Source: Catellatospora sichuanensis
Lineage (GTDB): Bacteria; Actinomycetota; Actinomycetes; Mycobacteriales; Micromonosporaceae
NCBI RefSeq assembly: GCF_007483665.1
Contig: NZ_VIQO01000014.1
Coordinates: 186,001 to 250,000 of the forward strand
Reading direction: 5' to 3'
Length of the DNA stretch: 64,000 bases
In this document: positions 24,274-32,810 of the stretch, one piece after another
Position numbering within the stretch: position 1 is the stretch's first letter
How the letters are laid out: every line of letters starts with the position of its first letter
Notes under the pieces: generated by a model
Seen by the model: the letters and a program-made list of their open reading frames with translations, nothing else
What the model was told of the DNA's origin: nothing
Databases searched by the model: none
Translations under genes and position numbers: made by a program

Positions 24274-25133
24274 TGGCCGACACGGCCGAGCTGCGCGCCC
24301 GCAACAGCACGTTCTGGGCGCAGGCCGCACCCGGCTGGATCCGGCACGCCGACCGCCAGGACGAACTCGGCGGGCCGCTGGGCGCGATCGCGATGTCCCG
24401 ACTGAGCCCACGGCCCGGCGAGCGTGTCCTCGATGTCGGATGCGGCTGCGGCGGCACCTCCGCCGAGCTGGCGACGGCCGTCGGGCCGACCGGCGCGGTG
24501 CTCGGCGTGGACCTGGCGGAGTCCATGGTGTCCGCGGCGGCCGCGCGTTTCCCGCAGGACAGCCATCCGGGTCTGCGGTTCGCCGCCGCCGACATCGAGA
24601 CCGTCGAGGACCTTCCAGGGGCGCCGTTCGACGCGGCGTACTCCCGGATGGCGCTGATGCTGCTCGCCGACCCGGTCGCCGGCTGCGTCAACCTCCGGCG
24701 CGCGCTGCGTCCCGGTGGACGGCTGGCCGCGACCGTCTTCCGGGACGGCCGGACCAACCCGTGGCTACCGCTCGCGGTGCTCGGCGCCGCGCCACATGTG
24801 GCGGCGCTGCCGCCGCTGCCGGTCGGCGACGAGCCCGGCCCGTTCGCGTTCGCCGACCCGGCCCGCGTGCGCCGGATCCTGACCGCGGCGGGCTTCGACG
24901 CTGTCACCGCCGAACCGCACGACGTGGTCATGACCGCACCCGACGACCCCGACACCGTGGCCGAGTGGCTGATCGAGATCGGACCGGCCGGCGCCGCCTA
25001 CCGGGCGGCACCGGCTCCGCAGCAGACGGCCGCCCGCGCCGCTGCGGCCGGGCTGCTCGACCGGTTCCGCGAGCGCGGGACCGGCTACCGGCTCCCGGCC
25101 GGACTCTGGCTCATCACGGCGACGGCACCGTGA
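24273..25133 (+). CDS. Class I SAM-dependent methyltransferase
   Basis: A 286-residue methyltransferase with SAM motif I VLDVGCGCGGTSAELA, acidic VLGVDLAESMV at the second strand, FAAADIETVEDLPG, and the downstream LRPGGRLAATVF motif. It resembles the UbiE/MenG-like and rebeccamycin-type O-methyltransferases acting on small molecules. Coupled by stop/start overlap to the ABM-like gene and likely controlled by the neighbouring TetR repressor. The substrate cannot be inferred. Confidence 0.92.
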   Translation: MADTAELRARNSTFWAQAAPGWIRHADRQDELGGPLGAIAMSRLSPRPGERVLDVGCGCGGTSAELATAVGPTGAVLGVDLAESMVSAAAARFPQDSHPGLRFAAADIETVEDLPGAPFDAAYSRMALMLLADPVAGCVNLRRALRPGGRLAATVFRDGRTNPWLPLAVLGAAPHVAALPPLPVGDEPGPFAFADPARVRRILTAAGFDAVTAEPHDVVMTAPDDPDTVAEWLIEIGPAGAAYRAAPAPQQTAARAAAAGLLDRFRERGTGYRLPAGLWLITATAP

Positions 25134-25189
25134 CACCACCCGGGACCACTCCTCCACGCACGTCGAACTCCTCCAGAACGGTTGACCAC

Positions 25190-25591
25190 ATGAGAACCAG
25201 CGGCCGAACCACTCCCCTGCTCGCGTCGACGATGCTCCTCCTGGCCCTCGGCCTGACCGCCTGCGGCGACGAGGCGGACACCGCGCCACCGGCGGCGGCC
25301 GGCACGTCCGCCGCGGTGCTGCCGCCTGACTCCTGCGACGGGGCCGGCGACCGGGTGAAGAACCATCTGAGCAGCGCCGAGGTCAGCTCGGTCGTCGTGA
25401 ACGGCCAGTGCACCTCAGTCGTGATCACCACGACCCTGGGCGACGATGCCGCCGCGGCGGCCCTCCGGTTCTGCGAGTCCGCCGCCGAGATCGCCTACAC
25501 CGGCGACGTCAACGCCGTCACCGTGCTGGCCGCCTCGGGCGCGGAGCTGGCCATCGGCATCTCCGGCGCGAAGTGCATGGCCTCGGCCTGA
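25190..25591 (+). CDS. Small secreted lipoprotein, unknown function
   Basis: A 133-residue lipoprotein. The signal peptide ends at lipobox LTAC with lipidated Cys near residue 25 (LLALGLTACGDEADT), followed by a low-complexity Ala/Pro linker and a small domain containing four further Cys residues (DSCDG, GQCTSV, RFCESA, AKCMAS) likely forming two disulfides. Not matched to a named family. ATG 25190 is preceded only weakly by a Shine-Dalgarno. It may be read through from the methyltransferase 56 bases upstream. Confidence 0.78.
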   Translation: MRTSGRTTPLLASTMLLLALGLTACGDEADTAPPAAAGTSAAVLPPDSCDGAGDRVKNHLSSAEVSSVVVNGQCTSVVITTTLGDDAAAAALRFCESAAEIAYTGDVNAVTVLAASGAELAIGISGAKCMASA

Positions 25592-25598
25592 GATGCCT

Positions 25599-25638
25599 GG
25601 CAGGCGGTGCTCCACCTGTGTGCGGAGCACCGTCTGCC
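25599..25638. terminator. Bidirectional hairpin terminator
   Basis: 15-base arms (25599-25613 and 25624-25638) with one mismatch and a 10-base loop, between the ends of the lipoprotein gene (25591) and the convergent reductase gene (25650). Confidence 0.8.
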
Positions 25639-25649
25639 ACGTGGCGCGG

Positions 25650-26219
25650 TCAGGCGCGGTGCGGCTCGTGGATCAGCTCGTACGTCAGCTCGGCGATCTG
25701 GCCGTCCTGCACGATCCGGGCGAGCCGCACCTGGGACGACAGCAGCCGTCGTGGCAGTAGCGGTGCTCCCCCGCCGAGGAACACCGGCGTGACGCCCATG
25801 ATGATCTCGTCGAGCCGGCCCTGGTCGGCGAACCGGCCCACCAGCTCGCCGCCGCCGACGAGCCACACGTTCGCAGCACCGGCGGCCGCGACCATCGCTT
25901 CGTGCACCGGGGCGACGTCACCGGACACGAAGTGCAGGTTCGCGCCCGGGATCGCGGGCAGGTCGCGATGGCTGAACACCCAGCAGGGCGTATCGCCGTA
26001 GGAGGCCTGCCACCGCTCGGGATGCTCGAGCAACCGGTCGTGGTCGAGCACCCACTCGTACGTCGTCGCGCCCATGCACATCGCGCCGACCCCGGCGAAG
26101 AACTCCTTGAACCGGTCCGGGTCGCTGCGGTCGACGACGAACAGCCAGTCCAGCGAGTTCGCCTGGTCGGCGATGAAACCGTCGGCGCTGGTCGCCGTGT
26201 AGTACTGCGTCTTCGTCAC
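25650..26219 (-). CDS. RibD C-terminal/dihydrofolate-reductase-fold protein
   Basis: A 189-residue NADPH-dependent reductase-fold protein of the RibD_C group (YyaP/YwjB-like). It shows the opening YYTATSADGFIAD, MGATTYEWVLD, CWVFSHRDLP, the nucleotide-binding VWLVGGGELVGRF and a C-terminal IIMGVTPVFLGGGAPLL. These proteins are usually annotated as dihydrofolate reductase family, but the physiological substrate is mostly unknown. GTG 26219 starts immediately before the conserved first strand; no strong ribosome-binding site. Confidence 0.9.
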   Translation of the reverse strand: MTKTQYYTATSADGFIADQANSLDWLFVVDRSDPDRFKEFFAGVGAMCMGATTYEWVLDHDRLLEHPERWQASYGDTPCWVFSHRDLPAIPGANLHFVSGDVAPVHEAMVAAAGAANVWLVGGGELVGRFADQGRLDEIIMGVTPVFLGGGAPLLPRRLLSSQVRLARIVQDGQIAELTYELIHEPHRA

Positions 26220-26353
26220 CTGGCCAGCCTGCCACGGGCGACCGGCATCACCCGGTAGACCGGGCCGTGCGGCGAGCACGGAAGGCCCGGTGGGGAACGG
26301 ATTCACGCGACCGCCGCGGGCACATGGACAGTGATACATTGCGATGACACCAT

Positions 26354-28267
26354 ATGTCGATGCGTCGCATACCCCTCCTCTGCGTGCTCGCCCTGCTCGG
26401 CACCACCGCGCTGGCCGCACCCGCCTCGGCCGCACCGGTCGCGCTGCTCAGCGACCCGGTCTACGACTACACCACCGCCATCCGCGAGACGGTGTACGTC
26501 GAGACGACCCTCGACAACGACGGCAACGGCACCCCCGACAGAGTCGTCGCGGACATCATCCGGCCCCGCGAGGCCGCCACGGCCGGCGTGAAGGTGCCGG
26601 TCATCATGGACGCCTCGCCCTACTACCAGTGCTGCGGGCGCGGCAACGAGTCCGAGAAGAAGGTCTACGCCGCCGACGGCACGGTGACCAAGTTCCCGCT
26701 GTACTACGACAACTACTTCGTACCGCGCGGATACGCCTTCATCGCCGCCGACCTGGCCGGCACCAGCCGCTCCACCGGCTGCGAGGACGTCGGCGGCACC
26801 GAGGAGGTGCAGGGCGCCAAGGCGGTCGTCGACTGGCTCAACGGCCGCGCCGTCGGGCGCACCGCCAGCGGGACCGTGGTCAACGCGACGACCTGGACCA
26901 CCGGCAAGGTCGGCATGATCGGCAAGTCATGGGACGGCACCGTCGCCAACGCCGTCGCCGCCACCGGCGTCGAGGGACTGGAGACCATCGTGCCGATCGG
27001 CGCGATCTCCAGCTGGTACGACTACAACCGGGTCAACGGCATGGTGAACCCGAAGGTCAGCTCCGTGCCGAGCCTGCACAACACGGTCAACGGCCGCCCG
27101 TCCGGCACCTGCACGGCGGTGTCGAGCGCGCTGAGCAGCGGCGCCGTCAGCAACGGCAACTACAACTCGTTCTGGGCCGCCCGCAACTACGTCACCTCCG
27201 CGGCGTCGGTGCACGCGAGCGTCTTCGTCGTACACGGCATGAACGATCTCAACGTGCAGGGCGTGCACTTCGGACAGTGGTGGGACGCGCTCGCGGCCAA
27301 CAACGTGCCGCGCAAGATCTGGCTGTCCCAGGAGGGCCATGTCGACCCGTTCGACTTCCGCCGCGCCAAGTGGGTCGACACCCTGCACCGCTGGTTCGAC
27401 TTCTGGCTGATGGACATCGACAACGGCATCATGAGCGAGCCGATGGCCGACGTCGAACGGGCCGCCGACGTCTGGCAGACCAGCACTCTGTGGCCGCCGT
27501 CGGGCACCGCCACGGCCAACTACGTGCTGCAGGGCACCGGCAACCCGGGCGTGCTGGCATCGTCCGGCGCGGGCTCGGGCAGCCTGTCGCTGACCGACGC
27601 GCCGTCGCTGAGCGAGGCCAACGCGGTCAGCTCGCCGACGACCGCCCGCACCGGCCGCAAGGTCTACCAGACCCCGGTGCTGGCCTCGGACCTGCGCATC
27701 TCCGGCACGCCGACGATCACGCTGCGGGTCCGGTCGAGCAAGGCGACCACGACGCTGACCGCGAAGCTCGTCACATACGGCACCGCCACCCGGGTCAACT
27801 ACCGCGCCTCCGGTGAGGGCATCAGTACGCTGACCAGCCAGTCGTGCTGGGGATCGTCGTCGAGCACCGACGACGCCTGCTACAAGGACACCGCGAAGGT
27901 CGTGTCCAGCGCGGCTTACCAGGTGCTGTCCCGGGGCTGGATGGACGGCCAGCACCGCGCCTCGCTGACCACCACCACCGCCATGAACACCAGCACCTAC
28001 TACACGATCACCTGGAAGCTGCGCCCGATCGACCAGATCATCCCCGCCGGCCAGCGGCTCGGCGTGGTCCTGACCCTCTCCGACGCCGAGTTCGTCACCT
28101 CGCACTCCACCGGCGCCACGGTCACCGTCGACCTGACCGGCAGCGTCCTGAAACTGCCGATCGCCCCGGCCGCCGGCTTCGCCGCCCAGTCCCTGTCCCC
28201 GCAGCCCACTCCCCCCGTCGTCGTAGACGGCACCTCGAGCCCCACCACCGGCACCCGCTTCCAGTAA
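26354..28267 (+). CDS. Secreted X-Pro dipeptidyl-peptidase-like S15 hydrolase
   Basis: A 637-residue exported serine hydrolase of family S15 (CocE/NonD type). A signal peptide of about 27 residues (LLCVLALLGTTALAAPASA) is followed by the alpha/beta-hydrolase domain. The triad is visible as S192 in GKSWDGT, D298 in HGMNDLN and H329 in EGHVDPF. The C-terminal jelly-roll domain (about residues 420-620) is the PepX_C module. It would release N-terminal X-Pro dipeptides from peptides outside the cell. ATG 26354 (or 26360). Ends at a strong terminator; monocistronic. Confidence 0.93.
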   Translation: MSMRRIPLLCVLALLGTTALAAPASAAPVALLSDPVYDYTTAIRETVYVETTLDNDGNGTPDRVVADIIRPREAATAGVKVPVIMDASPYYQCCGRGNESEKKVYAADGTVTKFPLYYDNYFVPRGYAFIAADLAGTSRSTGCEDVGGTEEVQGAKAVVDWLNGRAVGRTASGTVVNATTWTTGKVGMIGKSWDGTVANAVAATGVEGLETIVPIGAISSWYDYNRVNGMVNPKVSSVPSLHNTVNGRPSGTCTAVSSALSSGAVSNGNYNSFWAARNYVTSAASVHASVFVVHGMNDLNVQGVHFGQWWDALAANNVPRKIWLSQEGHVDPFDFRRAKWVDTLHRWFDFWLMDIDNGIMSEPMADVERAADVWQTSTLWPPSGTATANYVLQGTGNPGVLASSGAGSGSLSLTDAPSLSEANAVSSPTTARTGRKVYQTPVLASDLRISGTPTITLRVRSSKATTTLTAKLVTYGTATRVNYRASGEGISTLTSQSCWGSSSSTDDACYKDTAKVVSSAAYQVLSRGWMDGQHRASLTTTTAMNTSTYYTITWKLRPIDQIIPAGQRLGVVLTLSDAEFVTSHSTGATVTVDLTGSVLKLPIAPAAGFAAQSLSPQPTPPVVVDGTSSPTTGTRFQ

Positions 28268-28278
28268 CAGAGGCAAAG

Positions 28279-28322
28279 GAAGGGCACCTTCTTATCGGAT
28301 TCCGTAGTAGAAGGTGCCCTTC
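28279..28322. terminator. Hairpin terminator with AAGGGCACCTTCT arms
   Basis: Arms 28279-28292 and 28309-28322 around a 16-base loop, 12 bases after the S15 stop. The right arm runs into a TCTTAA tract. From memory, this arm sequence recurs as a terminator in Micromonosporaceae genomes. Confidence 0.85.
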
Positions 28323-28359
28323 TTAACTGCCCTGGGTCGCCGACCTCGGCCGGGCCTGC

Positions 28360-28722
28360 TCAGGTGTGGTGGGCGGGGACGGCTTCCCGGGCGTCGAGCA
28401 GCTCGTCCCAGTGCTCCCGCGCCCAGGCGCACGCCGCGTCCATCGGGGCGATCATGCTGCGGCCGAGCGGGGTCAACTCGTAGACGACCTGCCGGTCGGC
28501 CGCGCGGCGGGCGACCAGGCCGTCGCGCTCCATCGTGCGCAGCGACTTGGTCAGCACCTTGGCGGTGACGCCACGCAGCGGGACACGCAGCTCCGAGAAG
28601 CGGCGCGGGCCGCCCTCCAGGCAGCGGATCACCATGCCGGTCCACTTGTCGCCGAACCGGATCGGCGACAGGTCGGACGGGCAGATCTCATCGAACATGT
28701 CCGGTGCCAGGGGTGCGGTCAC
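28360..28722 (-). CDS. HxlR-family winged-helix regulator
   Basis: A 120-residue HxlR/MarR-like regulator. The family core runs from FGDKWTGMVIRCLEGGPRRFSELR through GVTAKVLTKSLRTMERDGLVARR to YELTPLGRSM, giving the winged helix. The first conserved Cys region (DEICPSD) could be a redox or effector sensor, as in other HxlR members. GTG 28722 is preferred because the alternative ATG 28758 lies inside the TATCCG/CGGATA inverted repeat of the divergent promoter. It probably controls the divergent NmrA/F420-reductase pair. Confidence 0.9.
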   Translation of the reverse strand: MTAPLAPDMFDEICPSDLSPIRFGDKWTGMVIRCLEGGPRRFSELRVPLRGVTAKVLTKSLRTMERDGLVARRAADRQVVYELTPLGRSMIAPMDAACAWAREHWDELLDAREAVPAHHT

Positions 28723-28740
28723 CTGGGCGATGTTAGCCGG

Positions 28741-28769
28741 TATCCGAACGGAAACCATCCGCCCGGATA
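28741..28769. promoter_or_regulatory. Inverted repeat TATCCG-N17-CGGATA
   Basis: Perfect 6-bp arms in the gap between the divergent HxlR and NmrA-like genes; a candidate operator for the HxlR protein. Confidence 0.5.
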
Positions 28770-28822
28770 GCGTCCACGGCGTGGTCGGGACACTCCCGGC
28801 CGACACCGTCGAGGGGTGGCGC

Positions 28823-29452
28823 ATGAGCAGGATCGTGGTCTTCGGAGCCGGCGGCCGGGCAGGCCGGGCCGTCGCGGCCGAGGCACGGCAGCGGGGACAC
28901 AAGGTGACCGCGGTGGTACGCGATCCCGGGCGCCACCTCGGCCTCGCCGCCGACGAGGTGCTGGCCGGTGACGTGACCGACGCCGCCCACATCGCGCGGG
29001 TCGCGGCCGGGCACGACGCGGCGGTGAACGCCTCCGCCGACCTCGCCGCGGACCCCCGCACGTTCTTCCCGGCCGCAGCCGATGCCCTGCTCGACGGACT
29101 GCCCCGGGCCGGGGTCAGCAGGCTCGTCACGGTCGGACTGGCATCGGTGCTGGACACGGCGTCCGGCACACCGCTGATGGACACGCCCGGCTACCCGCAG
29201 GAGTACCGGTCCTTCTACCTCGGCCACGCGGCGGGCACAGCCGTACTGCGTGCGGCGACGACCGACCTGGACTGGCTGGTCCTCAGCCCGGCCGGGGACT
29301 TCGACCACACCGCCGGACGCACCGGCCTGCACCGCGCCGCCACGGCCGACGCCTCCAGTCGCATCAGCTACCCCGACTTCGCCGTCGCAGTCCTCGACGA
29401 GATCGACAACCCCACGCACCACCGCGTCCACCTGGGCGTCGAGGCCGGATGA
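28823..29452 (+). CDS. NAD(P)-binding NmrA/SDR-like protein
   Basis: A 209-residue atypical short-chain dehydrogenase with the N-terminal nucleotide-binding motif VVFGAGGRAGRA and the VVRDP segment after the second strand (NADPH preference). It is short and lacks an obvious YxxxK pair, as in NmrA-like and YwnB-like redox sensors or flavin-reductase-like proteins. GAGGGG precedes ATG 28823. It overlaps the next gene (ATGA) and is divergent from an HxlR regulator, so it probably takes part in a stress or xenobiotic response. Confidence 0.88.
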   Translation: MSRIVVFGAGGRAGRAVAAEARQRGHKVTAVVRDPGRHLGLAADEVLAGDVTDAAHIARVAAGHDAAVNASADLAADPRTFFPAAADALLDGLPRAGVSRLVTVGLASVLDTASGTPLMDTPGYPQEYRSFYLGHAAGTAVLRAATTDLDWLVLSPAGDFDHTAGRTGLHRAATADASSRISYPDFAVAVLDEIDNPTHHRVHLGVEAG

Positions 29453-29874
29453 GCACCGAGGAGGTCACCGACAGCCCGGTCCCCTGGGTGGCCGGGCACA
29501 TCCGGCGCTTCGTCGAGACCGGCGGCCAATCCCGGCCCGGCATGAACGACCTGCTGCTGACCACCCGCGGACGCAGGACAGGCACCCTGCGCCGCACCGC
29601 GCTCGTGTACGCCCGCGACGGCGAGCGCCACCTCGTCGTCGCCTCCAACGCCGGAGCTGACCGCCACCCGGCCTGGTATCTCAACCTGGTCGCCGATCCG
29701 GCCGTCACCGTCCAGATCGGGGCACGGACGTTCGCGGCGACGGCCCGCACCGCCGCGGCGGCGGAGCGGCCGCGACTGTGGCAGCTCATGGTCGAGACCA
29801 TGCCGAACTACCAGGGGTATCAGGAGACGACCGAGCGACAGATCCCGGTGGTCATACTTGAGCCGACCATCTGA
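29449..29874 (+). CDS. Deazaflavin (F420)-dependent nitroreductase family protein
   Basis: A 141-residue split-beta-barrel protein of the Ddn/F420-dependent reductase family: MNDLLLTTRGRRTGTLRRTALVYARDGERHLVVASNAGADRHPAWYLNL is the diagnostic stretch containing the F420-phosphate-binding and core beta strands. It would reduce quinones or other electron-poor compounds with reduced F420. Start overlaps the NmrA-like stop by ATGA, so the two are translationally coupled. Followed by a hairpin terminator. Confidence 0.93.
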   Translation: MSTEEVTDSPVPWVAGHIRRFVETGGQSRPGMNDLLLTTRGRRTGTLRRTALVYARDGERHLVVASNAGADRHPAWYLNLVADPAVTVQIGARTFAATARTAAAAERPRLWQLMVETMPNYQGYQETTERQIPVVILEPTI

Positions 29875-29876
29875 TA

Positions 29877-29915
29877 CGCCGGTGACGGCCAGCCCTGGCA
29901 CGACCGTCACCGGCG
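29877..29915. terminator. Hairpin terminator after the F420-reductase gene
   Basis: Perfect 12-bp arms CGCCGGTGACGG and CCGTCACCGGCG (29877-29888 and 29904-29915) start 2 bases after the stop codon. Confidence 0.8.
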
Positions 29916-29931
29916 ACGGTTGCGCACGTCC

Positions 29932-30096
29932 TCAACTGCGCGAGCTGAACAGCTGACCCGGCCACAGTCTGTGCTCCTGCCCAGCAAGCGGACCGGAGTC
30001 GAGTCGCACGATCGGCAGGCCGTGGTGGGCGTCGACGCCGGTCACCGTGCCGTGCACATGCGGGTCGAGATCGGTGCGAACCCTGCTGCCGATCAC
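29932..30096 (-). pseudogene. Small barrel-like ORF, probably 5'-truncated
   Basis: A 54-codon leftward frame with clear protein character: GSRVRTDLDPHVHGTVTGVDAHHGLPIVRLDSGPLAG, then EHRLWPGQL and a stop. The pattern (short strands, conserved Gly and Asp turns) looks like a small SH3/KOW-like domain of the kind that normally starts a few residues earlier with Met-x-x-Gly-Asp. Here the sequence begins at a GTG or TTG with no ribosome-binding site, exactly where a decayed rightward gene begins, so I read it as the remnant left on one side of a recombination junction near 30096. It could still be a functional small gene. Confidence 0.5.
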
Positions 30097-30809
30097 CAAA
30101 GCACTACGTACGGGCCCTGAACCTCGCCGTCACCTCCGGCCAGCAGCTCTACGGCGGTTACCTCATCGCGGTCAGCCTCGGTCACCTCGCATTGCACTGC
30201 GGCGACGCCAGCCAGGCGGTCAGGTTGACGACCGCCGCGCTGCACGGCTCCGAACCCCACGCGAGCCCCGGTGTCAGTGCCGCATTCCGGCTGGTGCTGG
30301 CACGTGCTCACGCGCGCCGCGGCGACAAGCTCGCCTGCTGCGCCGCACTACGGCAGGCGGACGCGGATCTGGAACGGCGCGACCCAGCCGCCGAACCTGC
30401 CTGGCTCGGCTACTTCGGCGAGGCGGACGTCGCCGACGAGAAGGCGCATTGCTTCTTCGATCTAGGTTGGTACGAGCCCGCTCGACGCGAAGCCGCGCGG
30501 GCCGTCGCCCTGCTAAGTCCCCATCGCGTGCGTCGCCTCGGCATCGACACCGCGCTGCTCGCGTCCGCGCTGGCCCGCGCCGGCCACCTCGAACAGGCCT
30601 GCGTACAGGCACGTCAGGCCGTCGACCACGCCGTCCAGACGGCGTCCTTCCGGACCGCGCACCGAATCGCGCTGATGATGGCCGAACTGCACCGGCACCG
30701 GGACCTGCCTGCCGTGCACGACCTGGTGGAATATGCGGTGTCGCGCTCGGCGGATATGGCCCCTGCCACCTATGCGTCGGTTCGGCGGCCGTCGAGCACG
30801 GCACGGTAG
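30093..30809 (+). pseudogene. TPR-containing regulator remnant (C-terminal part only)
   Basis: Reading from about 30093 the frame gives HYVRALNLAVTSGQQLYGGY then LIAVSLGHLALHCGDASQAV and tetratricopeptide-like helices (YFGEADVADEKAHCFFDLGW, LASALARAGHLEQACVQARQ). That is the TPR tail of the large XRE/TPR regulators of actinomycetes. No helix-turn-helix, start codon or ribosome-binding site precedes it, and homology begins abruptly at the junction with the facing small ORF. The 3' end runs into the last codons of the convergent S9 peptidase. The frame itself is undamaged over about 235 codons, so the truncation may be recent. Confidence 0.7.
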
Positions 30810-32533
30810 GCGGCCAGTTCCGCCTCCAACGCCGCCGCCAGCGCAGCCGGCGCTGACAGGAAATGGCCGACCTCGGGAAAACTGACCAGTCCAGCCAGCC
30901 GGTGGTGCTGGCGTAGACCATGGGCGAGCGCCAGCACGTCGTCGATCGGCGCAATCTCGTCTCGCTCGCCGTGAATGAGCAGCGCGGGCGCCCTGAACAG
31001 ATGGGCGCGCACGGCCGCCTCAGCGTTCGCCAGGCGGGCAGCGTGCGGTCGTTGGAAGCGTGGCGCGGTCGTCGTCCAGCGCCGCGGGTCGACAATCGCG
31101 GACCGGGCCACCGCCAATGTGAATGGGCCGTCCTCGCATACCGCGCGCAGTGCCGTGTAGCCGCCTGCGCTCGCCCCGGAGATGAAGACCCCGCCCGGCG
31201 CGGCCCGACCGATGGCGAGCAGATGCCACGCCACATTGCGGCAGTCCTCGACGTCGCGGATCCCCCACTGCCCGTCCAGGGCCTGGCGGAACGACCGACC
31301 GTATCCGGTGCTGCCCCGGTAGTCGACGTCCACCACGGCGAAACCTCGACTGGTGAAGTACTGCACCTGCCCGTCGAGACGCCGGTCGCTGTGGTGGGTC
31401 GGCCCGGCGTGCGGGCGGAGGATCAGCGGGACGGCCCCTGCCACGTGCCCGGCTGGCGGATAGAACAACGCGGTCACCTCGCCCCCTTCAGAGCGGATCT
31501 GCATCACCTCCGGACAGGTGATGGCCGCGATCTCGGCAACCGGCTCGGCACGCCGCAGCACCTCGATCTCGCCGCGACCGTCGACCGCCACCGTGGCCAC
31601 CTCCGGTGCGCGGGTCGGCGATCCGCCGATAAGTGCCACCCGCTTGCCGACCACGGCCAGGTAGGGCTTCAGCGAGGTGTAGGGCAGCTCGACGGGCCGG
31701 AGCCGTCCGCCAGGCTCGACCACGATCAGGCTCCACGACGGGCCTCGCTGAACCGTCATGGCGAACCGGCCACCTGGCAGGAAGACGTAGTCGGTGTAGC
31801 CCAGCTCCCAAGGTGCAGCCGCGCACTCGGCCCGGACGGGTGCAACAGCCTCGGTGAGCCCGCCGCGGTGGCGATAGAGATTCCACCAACCGGTCCGGTC
31901 GGACATGAAGTACAGGTATCTGTCCGGGCCCCACCGTGGTTGGACAGCCGATTCGTCCGGTCCGCCGGCTAGCCGCCGCGCATCGTGCACACGGCGGCCG
32001 TCGTACGCGGCGGTCCAGACCTCGCTGGAGTCCCACGGCATCGCATCGTCCGCCCACTGCGTCCAGGTGAGTCGACCGGCGGTCAAGCCCGGGGAGGCCA
32101 GGAATGGAGCCTGCCAAAGGATCTTCTCGCGTGCGGTCTCCGGGCTGATCGCGATCAGCTGATCACCTGCCGCGGCCTCACGGACGCAAAGCAGGCGTCC
32201 GTCGCCGAACGTCAGATCTCCATGCTGATGAGGTGAATCCGTGAAGACGATGCCGTCGTCGGCCCGCCTGATCTGCCCGTCGGCCTCACCGACCACCCAC
32301 GTTCCCCGGTCGGCGGCGACGATCGCACCGCCACCGTACGCGTGCACGCTGTTGCCGACGGACAGCGCGCCGAGCGTCACTGCGTGCGCCGGTCTCCACG
32401 TGGCCATGACGCGGTCACCCGTGGCAGGCAGCGACTCCAGCCAGTGCAGGCGGCCACCGTAGGCCGACAGGCCGTCATACGAGGTCGACCGCAAGGCCAC
32501 CCGCCCAGCGGAAATGCCCGGCTCGTCACTCAC
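30770..32533 (-). CDS. S9-family prolyl-oligopeptidase-like serine peptidase
   Basis: A 587-residue two-domain peptidase: N-terminal seven-bladed-propeller-like region (to about residue 335; blades such as PRWGPDRYLYFMSDRTGWWN) and a C-terminal alpha/beta-hydrolase. The catalytic Ser is S455 in SGASAGGYTAL, the acid lies in LLIHGERDEIAP and the His in PEVGHF. The oxyanion and DYRGSTGYGRSF motifs are those of dipeptidyl-peptidase IV/acylaminoacyl-peptidase relatives. No signal peptide, so probably cytoplasmic. Its 3' end overlaps the TPR remnant by 40 bases; the gene itself looks intact. ATG 32533. Confidence 0.93.
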   Translation of the reverse strand: MSDEPGISAGRVALRSTSYDGLSAYGGRLHWLESLPATGDRVMATWRPAHAVTLGALSVGNSVHAYGGGAIVAADRGTWVVGEADGQIRRADDGIVFTDSPHQHGDLTFGDGRLLCVREAAAGDQLIAISPETAREKILWQAPFLASPGLTAGRLTWTQWADDAMPWDSSEVWTAAYDGRRVHDARRLAGGPDESAVQPRWGPDRYLYFMSDRTGWWNLYRHRGGLTEAVAPVRAECAAAPWELGYTDYVFLPGGRFAMTVQRGPSWSLIVVEPGGRLRPVELPYTSLKPYLAVVGKRVALIGGSPTRAPEVATVAVDGRGEIEVLRRAEPVAEIAAITCPEVMQIRSEGGEVTALFYPPAGHVAGAVPLILRPHAGPTHHSDRRLDGQVQYFTSRGFAVVDVDYRGSTGYGRSFRQALDGQWGIRDVEDCRNVAWHLLAIGRAAPGGVFISGASAGGYTALRAVCEDGPFTLAVARSAIVDPRRWTTTAPRFQRPHAARLANAEAAVRAHLFRAPALLIHGERDEIAPIDDVLALAHGLRQHHRLAGLVSFPEVGHFLSAPAALAAALEAELAAYRAVLDGRRTDA

Positions 32534-32810
32534 CGGACCATCCGATCACATCCAGCCGTCGTCATCGACGTCGCTGTCGGGTTGGCCTGATGAGGACCGC
32601 CGCCGCGTCCGCTCCGGATCCCTGGAGATACCCGCTGCTGTCGACGTCAATGGACATGTGGCCTCACCGACGTACCGCCGAACGGGCTGCGGCGATGAGC
32701 GCCGGGCGGGCTCGCGAACCATCTCCCAGCGGCCGGCGAGCCCGCCCTCCACGACACGAGCCGGCCCTCGACGGCCGACGCTGAGGTGTCGACCATGTAA
32801 AGATCGAGGG

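Noticed and set aside
28279-28322. Inverted repeat considered as an insertion-sequence end
   Set aside because: Short hairpin directly after a stop codon with no transposase or target duplication; best read as a terminator.
32534-32810. Small open frames in the gap between the S9 peptidase and the isomerase
   Set aside because: No ribosome-binding sites, no protein-like pattern and no consistent codon bias.
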